Of a stretch of DNA of 10,547 nucleotides, positions 5,820 through 10,547 are shown piece by piece. Source of the stretch: JBBQBQ01 sp038317685. GTDB lineage: Bacteria; Desulfobacterota; Desulfuromonadia; Desulfuromonadales; DDH964. A program made the translations under genes and the position numbers. The notes beneath the pieces were generated by a model. The model saw only the letters and a list, made by a program, of their open reading frames with translations, was not told the origin of the DNA and did not search any database. The stretch is from contig JBBQBQ010000113.1 in the NCBI GenBank assembly GCA_038317685.1, positions 1-10,547 of the forward strand. Direction: 5' to 3'. Positions within the stretch are counted from its first letter, which is position 1, and every line of letters begins with the position of its first letter.

Positions 5820-6623
5820 CTAGAAGCTATGCTCCGGACCGGGGAATTCTCCGGCCTTGACTTCATGAATATAGGCGGTCACCGCCTCGCTGATCAGGCT
5901 GGCGGCATCCGCATAGCGTTTGACGAATTTCGGTGAATACTTCTCGCAGAGCCCGAGGATGTCGTGCAGGACCAGGACTTGGCCGTCGCAGTCAATGCCG
6001 GCGCCGATGCCGATGGTCGGGATCGGCACGGCGGCGGTGATCTCCTTGGCCAGGGCCGCGGGGATCCCCTCCAGCACCATCGCAAAGGCTCCGGCGGCGG
6101 CCACCGCCCGGGCATCCGCCAGAAGTTGTCGGGCCTGTTCGTCCTGCCGTCCCTGGACCCGGTAGCCGCCCATGCGATGGATCGACTGCGGGGTCAGGCC
6201 GATGTGCCCCATGACCGGAACATCCATGGCGACGATGGCGCTGATCGTTTCAGCGACATTCACGCCGCCTTCCAGTTTGACCGCCTGAGCCCCCCCTTCC
6301 TTGATCAACCGACCGGCGTTCTGACGTGCCTCACGCAGATCGATCTGGTAGGAAAGAAACGGCATGTCGGCCACGACCAGGGCCCGCCCGGAACCGCGCA
6401 CCGCGGCACGGGTATGGTAGACCATCTCGTCCATGGTGACCGGCAGGGTGTTGTCGTAACCGGCCACCACCGATCCGACCGAATCGCCGACCAGGATGAT
6501 ATCGATCCCGGCCAGATCGAGAATCCGGGCCAGCGGATAGTCGTAAGCAGTCAGCACGGCGATTTTTTCGCCTCGGGTCTTCATGGCCTGCACTTCCAGG
6601 ATCGTCACCGGCGTTTTTTTCAT
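5820..6623 (-). CDS. panB: 3-methyl-2-oxobutanoate hydroxymethyltransferase
   Basis: PanB transfers a one-carbon unit from 5,10-methylene-tetrahydrofolate to 2-oxoisovalerate, making ketopantoate, the first step to pantothenate. I choose ATG 6621-6623, giving 267 residues, the usual family length, beginning MKKTPVTILEVQAMK. The frame stays open upstream to another ATG at 6711-6713, but those 30 residues are unlike the family and lie over a structured leader. AAAGGTG upstream is a plausible ribosome binding site. Signatures: LTAYDYPLARI (24-34), LVGDSVGSVV (D47, metal ligand), YDNTLPVTMDEM (56-67), VADMPF (D86), KLEGG (E118), GHIGLTPQ (139-146), LEGIP (E185, probable general base) and IGIGAG (204-209). 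It is the first gene of panB-panC-panP-amidohydrolase, with only two bases before panC. Ketopantoate reductase is not in the window. Confidence 0.97.
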   Translation of the reverse strand: MKKTPVTILEVQAMKTRGEKIAVLTAYDYPLARILDLAGIDIILVGDSVGSVVAGYDNTLPVTMDEMVYHTRAAVRGSGRALVVADMPFLSYQIDLREARQNAGRLIKEGGAQAVKLEGGVNVAETISAIVAMDVPVMGHIGLTPQSIHRMGGYRVQGRQDEQARQLLADARAVAAAGAFAMVLEGIPAALAKEITAAVPIPTIGIGAGIDCDGQVLVLHDILGLCEKYSPKFVKRYADAASLISEAVTAYIHEVKAGEFPGPEHSF

Positions 6624-6847
6624 GGTTGGCAACACCTTTAGGGTCTGAAACAGAACGGCCCTTCGGAAACTGGTCCGAAAGGCCGGGGAAATTGCCGTCT
6701 GCCGGGACGGCATGGTTCGCCCCCGTCGGCTCTACCTTCCGTCCCGGTCCCAAGGATCCAAGCGGTATGTGGTTCGAAGCAAGGTCCGCTGGCCTGAATC
6801 AGCTCCGGTACGGGTTCCGGGCGAGGTGCGTTCCTTTCAAAAAGACC
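6624..6847 (-). promoter_or_regulatory. Structured leader of the panB operon
   Basis: About 224 nt separate the predicted transcript start from the panB ATG. On the minus-strand RNA a 9-bp perfect stem CCGGGACGG/CCGTCCCGG joins plus positions 6739-6747 and 6702-6710. A competing 6-bp stem GCCGTC/GACGGC (6706-6711 with 6694-6699) reuses most of the same 3' arm, so the two cannot coexist. A third hairpin (6656-6685) follows. This layout resembles an attenuator or riboswitch-like leader, but I recognise no known riboswitch class, and G+C-rich DNA forms stems easily. The region has no convincing gene on either strand. Confidence 0.35.
6647..6685 (-). terminator. Terminator-like hairpin in the panB leader
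   Basis: A 12-bp stem, CGGCCTTTCGGA with TCCGAAGGGCCG, closes a 6-nt loop CCAGTT (plus arms 6674-6685 and 6656-6667). It is followed on the minus strand by TTCTGTTTC. One pair is G-U in minus-strand RNA but would be an A-C mismatch in plus-strand RNA, so the fold is better in the sense of panB. It ends about 32 nt before the panB ATG. The T-run is broken, so it may be an attenuator, a weak terminator of read-through from the dehydrogenase gene, or an mRNA-stabilising stem. Confidence 0.45.
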
Positions 6848-6853
6848 TTCTAG

Positions 6854-6883
6854 CCTATAACATGGGAAATTCACCCTTGTCCA
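6854..6883 (-). promoter_or_regulatory. Candidate promoter for the panB operon
   Basis: Minus strand: -35 TGGACA (plus 6878-6883, five of six consensus), an 18-bp spacer and -10 TATAGG (plus 6854-6859) with an upstream TG making an extended -10 (TGTTATAGG). The start would be near 6847. It sits in an A+T-richer patch right after the glutamate dehydrogenase gene and its 3' stem-loop, the expected place for an operon promoter. Confidence 0.5.
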
Positions 6884-6900
6884 GCATTATCTCCCAGTTA

Positions 6901-6926
6901 CCTCCCCCGGCAAGTGCCGAGGAGGG
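6901..6926 (-). terminator. Stem-loop after the glutamate dehydrogenase gene
   Basis: Fifteen bases beyond the stop, minus-strand RNA can form CGGC-ACTT-GCCG extended by several pairs, including two G-U pairs and one mismatch (plus arms 6916-6926 and 6901-6911). The G-U pairs would be A-C mismatches on the other strand, favouring function in the dehydrogenase mRNA. No T-run follows, so it is not a standard intrinsic terminator; it could protect the 3' end or assist a factor-dependent stop. Confidence 0.35.
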
Positions 6927-6940
6927 GGCGGAGCGGCTTC

Positions 6941-9900
6941 TCAGGACAGGGCCTCCCCGAGGGCATCAAGGGCGCGGACCAAAACCGAATAGGGATGAAA
7001 ATTGGCCGGCACGCCCCCCCGCAATCCATCCCGCAGTCCCTGGTAAGCGCGGGCGGCATTTCGCCGACGGGCCAGATAGGCATCGGGGTTGCCGGCAGCC
7101 TCGGCGAAGATCGCCAGGGTCAACCGATAGGCCCCGAGCTGGAAGGAAGAAAGGAGTGACTCCCGGGCCATGCGGTCCCAGCGGTCCCGGGCCGGAACGG
7201 CCGCAATAGCGTCCAGGATGGCTTGAAGGCCGATAAATTCCCGAACCTCGTTGTAGGTCCGGGCCACCGAATAAAAATCACCGCCGGTCGCCTCGGTCAG
7301 TTCGACCAGAGGAAGAAAATCGCTGAAACGGGGGAGGACTGCCAGCCGCAGGGCGGTCTCTTCCTCATACCCCTGGCTCACCAAATCGGCGGCCAAGGCC
7401 TTGGTCTGCTGCCAGGCGGTCGCCGACAGCATGCCGCTCAAGGTCTTCTGGTATTCCAGGGCCGCCCGCCGGTAACGTTCCACCACCGCGCCGTCGGCTG
7501 AGACCTCCATCCCCCGCTCCAGGGCCCAAACACAGAGGGTCCCCAACCCTTCCTCCAGGACCAGCAGCAGCTGGTACTGGCCTTTGCAATCAAGCCGTCC
7601 GTCCTGGCTGTAGATCGCTCGACGCAACTCGCCGGCGGCCAGCGCCTGGTCGAATACCAGGTAGACTTCCGCGGCCCGGGCCAAGGTAACTCCAGTCCTT
7701 TGCACCAGGCGGTTCAGGAAAGCGCTGCCGGCCTGGTCGATGAGCGCGTTGGTCACGACCGTGGCGGTGATCTCCCGAGCCAGGGGATGGGCGGCGAGGC
7801 GCTCCCCGAAACGTTCCCGGACCTGTTTCGGAAAATAGCCGGCGAGTCGCTGCCGCCAGGCCGGATGGTCGGGGAGTTCGCTGGCCAGGAGTGCCTGATA
7901 GAGCTGCATCTTGCTGTAAGCCAGGAGGATGGCCAATTCCGGTTGGGTCAGCGCCCCCCCCGGCCGGGCCAGCACTTCCTTGGTCGAGGGGAGGAACTCC
8001 CCGCGCCGATCGAGGAGGCCGCCCCGCGACAGGCGATCGCTGAGTTCGAAAAAAGGTTCGGCATCGGCGGCGCAGCGACGCCGGTCGAGGGCCAGACAAA
8101 GGCTCTGGGTATAGTTGTTGGCCAGGACCGCGGCGACGATCCCGTCGGTCATTTCGGCCAGCAGCCGGTTGCGCTCCTCGGCGGAGCTGACCAGCCCTTC
8201 CGATATCAGCAACTGCATGAGGATCTTGAGGTTAACCTCATGGTCCGAACAGTCGACCCCACCCGAATTGTCGATAGCGTCGGTATTGATCGCGCCTCCC
8301 GCCAAGGCATACTCAATGCGGGCGCGTTGGGTGAACCCGAGGTTCCCCCCCTCCCCCACCACCCGGACGCGCAGTTGGGCGGCATCGACCCGCACTGCAT
8401 CATTGGCCCGATCTCCGGCCTCTTCCGATTTTTCGGAGCCGGCCTTGACGTAGGTGCCGATCCCGCCGTTCCAGAGCAGGTCGACCTCGGCAGTCAGCAG
8501 CAGCCGGATCAATCCCGGCCCGTCGAGTGATTCGTGACGAACCCCGAGCCAGCGCCGGACCTCGGGGGAAAGGGGAATCTCCTTGGCGTCCCGGGGAAAG
8601 ATCCCGCCCCCCGCAGAGATCAAGCGGAGATCGTAGTCGGCCCAGGACGATCGAGGCAGGGCAAACAGCCGCTGGCGTTCGCCGAAGGAGCGATCCGGGT
8701 CCGGATTGGGATCGAGAAAAATGTGGCGATGGTCGAAGGCTCCCTGAAGACGGATGGTCCGCGACAGCAGCATGCCGTTGCCGAAGACGTCGCCGCTCAT
8801 ATCGCCGATACCGACCACGCTGAACGATTCCTTCTGGATGTCCCGACCGAGTTCCCTGAAGTGCCGCTTGACGCACTCCCAGGCGCCGCGGGCGGTGATG
8901 GCCAGCTCCTTGTGATCGTAACCATGGGAACCGCCGCTGGCAAAAGCGTCATCAAGCCAGAAACGGTACTCGTGGCTGATGGCGTTGGCGACATCGGAAA
9001 ACTGAGCGGTCCCTTTGTCTGCCGCCACCACCAGGTAGGGATCGGGTTCATCGTAGGCGACGACCCCGGAAGGTCGAACCACCTCCTGCCCTTGCCGGTT
9101 ATCAGTGAGGTCGAGAAGCGCCCGCATCAAAATCTGGTAAGCAGCCCGGGAGAGGGCGGCGCCCTCCTCGCGGGTCGCGTAAGGGGTCTTGACGACAAAT
9201 CCTCCCTTGGACCCGACCGGAACGATCAGTGCGTTCTTGGTCATCTGGGTCTTCATCAGACCGAGTATTTCGGTCCTGAAATCGGCAGGCCGGTCGGACC
9301 AGCGAATCCCGCCCCGGGCGATTTTACCACCGCGCAGGTGAATCCCCTCCATGGAGCCGGCATGGACATAGATTTCAAAGAGGGGCCTGGGCGCCGGCAT
9401 GTCGATGATCCCCAGGGCGCTGATTTTGAAAGCAAAGAAATAATCGTCCCGGTCCCGACGCAGGAAGAAGTTGGTGCGCACCGTGGAGTCGATGAGGTTG
9501 AAGAGGGTGCGCAGGATGAAGTCTTCGTGAATATCCGCCACCGCCTCGAGCCGTTCGGCCAGCGCCAGCCGCAGCGGTGACAGGGCCTGGTCCTCGCGCA
9601 GCATCGGGTCGTTCCAGGACGGCTCGTCGCGGAAGCGGGCGTCAAAATAATCGTACAGAAGCCTGGCCACTTCAGGATTGTTGACCAGGGCGAAGGCGAA
9701 TCGGCCCTTGCTGAAGGGAGAACCGAGCTGCCGGAAGTAGTTGCGGTAGCCTCGGAACATGTCGATCTGCCGCCAGTCCAGGCCGGTCAGCACCAGCAGC
9801 CGCTGCAGATCGTCATTTTCAGCGGCCCCCCGGTGAACAGCGAGGAAGGCCTCGAGCAGATGGTTTCGCAAGGACCCCAAGGGGAGGCATTGGGGGGTCC

Positions 9901-10547
9901 GGGCCCGAATCGAAAAACTCTTGATGGAAATATTCCGACCGTCAACCTTGATGCTGAAATCGACATCGTCGATGACGGAGAGGCTGAGATTTTCGAGGAT
10001 CGGCATCAAATCGTTCAGATAACGTTCCTGAAGACTGTAGTACTGCAGTTGAAAATAGCCCCCTCCCTGGCTGCGGAAGGGTCCCCAGAGATCGACCTGA
10101 TCCCGGCCGTCAGCGAGCAGCGTCTCCACCATGCGCAAGTCTCTCAGCGCAAAACGGGGATGGACCAGGGCCCGGTACTCGCGACCGAAGGCGTCCTGAA
10201 ATCGCTCCCAGCATTCCTGCCCGGCAGGTCCCAGCAGTTTTCTCAGCCGCACCGGCCAGGGTTGGACCAGCCGGGACAGACCCCGCTCCAAACGCTGCAA
10301 ATCGAGGTGAAGTTCCTCTCCTTTGGGCCGCGCCACAATCTGCAGGGTCAAGTAATCGTTGGAGATATCGATGACTTTGGAGGAAAGTTCGCCGGTCCGG
10401 AGGGTGCGGCCCAGATAACTTTCGATCCGCTGCTGGTTATCGCTCGAATAGAAGTCGCGGGGCATGATCAACAGCAGCGTCACGCCCCGACCGCCCCGAT
10501 GTCCGGTCGCCACGGCCTTGACCGTCCCGAACCGATAGATATGGGTC
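6941..10547 (-). CDS. NAD-specific glutamate dehydrogenase, large (~180 kDa) type, C-terminal part (partial)
   Basis: This enzyme oxidises glutamate to 2-oxoglutarate and ammonia with NAD+. Family members are about 1,600 residues; about 1,200 are visible, ending at TGA 6941-6943. The frame remains open to the right edge (preceding residues T-H-I-Y-R-F-G-T-V-K-A), so the GTG at 10511-10513 is internal and the N-terminus is outside. Counting from that GTG: an N-terminal-type region to about 350; the glutamate-binding core R-G-G-K-I-A-R-G-G-I-R-W-S-D-R with K-T-Q-M-T-K-N (about 394-427); PVGSKGGFV (432-440) with a catalytic-type lysine; the Rossmann segment VVGIGDMSGDVFGNGML (566-582); and EGGNLGFTQRARIEYA (721-736), followed by N-S-G-G-V-D-C-S-D-H-E-V-N. 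A long helical C-terminal domain follows. It is cytoplasmic. It precedes panB by 317 nt but is likely a separate transcription unit. I see no frameshift or missing core motif. Confidence 0.95.
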   Translation of the reverse strand, partial: THIYRFGTVKAVATGHRGGRGVTLLLIMPRDFYSSDNQQRIESYLGRTLRTGELSSKVIDISNDYLTLQIVARPKGEELHLDLQRLERGLSRLVQPWPVRLRKLLGPAGQECWERFQDAFGREYRALVHPRFALRDLRMVETLLADGRDQVDLWGPFRSQGGGYFQLQYYSLQERYLNDLMPILENLSLSVIDDVDFSIKVDGRNISIKSFSIRARTPQCLPLGSLRNHLLEAFLAVHRGAAENDDLQRLLVLTGLDWRQIDMFRGYRNYFRQLGSPFSKGRFAFALVNNPEVARLLYDYFDARFRDEPSWNDPMLREDQALSPLRLALAERLEAVADIHEDFILRTLFNLIDSTVRTNFFLRRDRDDYFFAFKISALGIIDMPAPRPLFEIYVHAGSMEGIHLRGGKIARGGIRWSDRPADFRTEILGLMKTQMTKNALIVPVGSKGGFVVKTPYATREEGAALSRAAYQILMRALLDLTDNRQGQEVVRPSGVVAYDEPDPYLVVAADKGTAQFSDVANAISHEYRFWLDDAFASGGSHGYDHKELAITARGAWECVKRHFRELGRDIQKESFSVVGIGDMSGDVFGNGMLLSRTIRLQGAFDHRHIFLDPNPDPDRSFGERQRLFALPRSSWADYDLRLISAGGGIFPRDAKEIPLSPEVRRWLGVRHESLDGPGLIRLLLTAEVDLLWNGGIGTYVKAGSEKSEEAGDRANDAVRVDAAQLRVRVVGEGGNLGFTQRARIEYALAGGAINTDAIDNSGGVDCSDHEVNLKILMQLLISEGLVSSAEERNRLLAEMTDGIVAAVLANNYTQSLCLALDRRRCAADAEPFFELSDRLSRGGLLDRRGEFLPSTKEVLARPGGALTQPELAILLAYSKMQLYQALLASELPDHPAWRQRLAGYFPKQVRERFGERLAAHPLAREITATVVTNALIDQAGSAFLNRLVQRTGVTLARAAEVYLVFDQALAAGELRRAIYSQDGRLDCKGQYQLLLVLEEGLGTLCVWALERGMEVSADGAVVERYRRAALEYQKTLSGMLSATAWQQTKALAADLVSQGYEEETALRLAVLPRFSDFLPLVELTEATGGDFYSVARTYNEVREFIGLQAILDAIAAVPARDRWDRMARESLLSSFQLGAYRLTLAIFAEAAGNPDAYLARRRNAARAYQGLRDGLRGGVPANFHPYSVLVRALDALGEALS

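Noticed and set aside
6624..6713. In-frame 30-residue N-terminal extension of PanB from ATG 6711-6713
   Set aside because: It is not like PanB N-termini, gives an over-long protein and overlaps the leader stems; ATG 6621-6623 gives the normal length and has a plausible ribosome binding site.
6638..6874. Minus-strand 78-codon frame in the gap before panB
   Set aside because: It starts within the predicted promoter region, has no recognisable domain and overlaps the structured leader.
8534..9580. Plus-strand 348-codon open frame antisense to the glutamate dehydrogenase gene
   Set aside because: Same register effect as over panP: it mirrors the dehydrogenase codons and resembles no protein family I know.
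1..10547. CRISPR arrays, insertion sequences, tRNA or rRNA genes
   Set aside because: No regularly spaced repeats, transposase frame, terminal inverted repeats, or tRNA/rRNA cores were seen apart from the tRNA-like domain of ssrA.

Overview
The window is about 62% G+C by eye and looks like chromosomal DNA from a bacterium of the Desulfuromonadales/Geobacterales group (Desulfobacterota). The lineage is an inference. It rests on the tmRNA tag ADTDVRYALAA, which resembles tags I recall from Desulfuromonas, on the Geobacter-like SmpB, and on a PLP-type aspartate decarboxylase next to panB and panC. Apart from a recombinase tail at the left edge, every recognisable gene is on the minus strand, so transcription runs from high to low coordinates.

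In transcription order the minus-strand genes are: (1) the C-terminal ~1,200 residues of a giant NAD-specific glutamate dehydrogenase (6941-10547, running off the right edge); (2) a ~317-nt gap with a candidate extended -10 promoter and a structured leader; (3) a compact cofactor operon of panB (5820-6623), panC (4972-5817), a PanP-type PLP aspartate decarboxylase (3311-4960) and a metal-dependent amidohydrolase/deaminase (2002-3321); (4) rseC (1485-1928) and smpB (1022-1480), four bases apart, probably with their own promoter over the end of the amidohydrolase gene; (5) ssrA (tmRNA, 555-908) with its own promoter and an intrinsic terminator. On the plus strand, bases 1-135 encode the end of what looks like a serine site-specific recombinase. 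It converges on ssrA across about 360 bases with no convincing gene.

The pan genes form a nearly complete pantothenate route. PanB makes ketopantoate from 2-oxoisovalerate, and PanC joins pantoate to beta-alanine. PanP would supply the beta-alanine by decarboxylating aspartate, replacing the usual pyruvoyl enzyme PanD. Only ketopantoate reductase (PanE or IlvC) is missing from the window. The amidohydrolase start overlaps the panP stop by 11 nt, so it is probably co-translated; its substrate is open, with 6-aminofutalosine (menaquinone synthesis) one candidate. SmpB and tmRNA, the two parts of the trans-translation ribosome rescue system, lie 113 nt apart.

The window is mostly housekeeping. 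The points most worth checking are the PanP operon with its coupled amidohydrolase, the structured panB leader, and the recombinase remnant beside ssrA with a degenerate look-alike of the ssrA 3' end.
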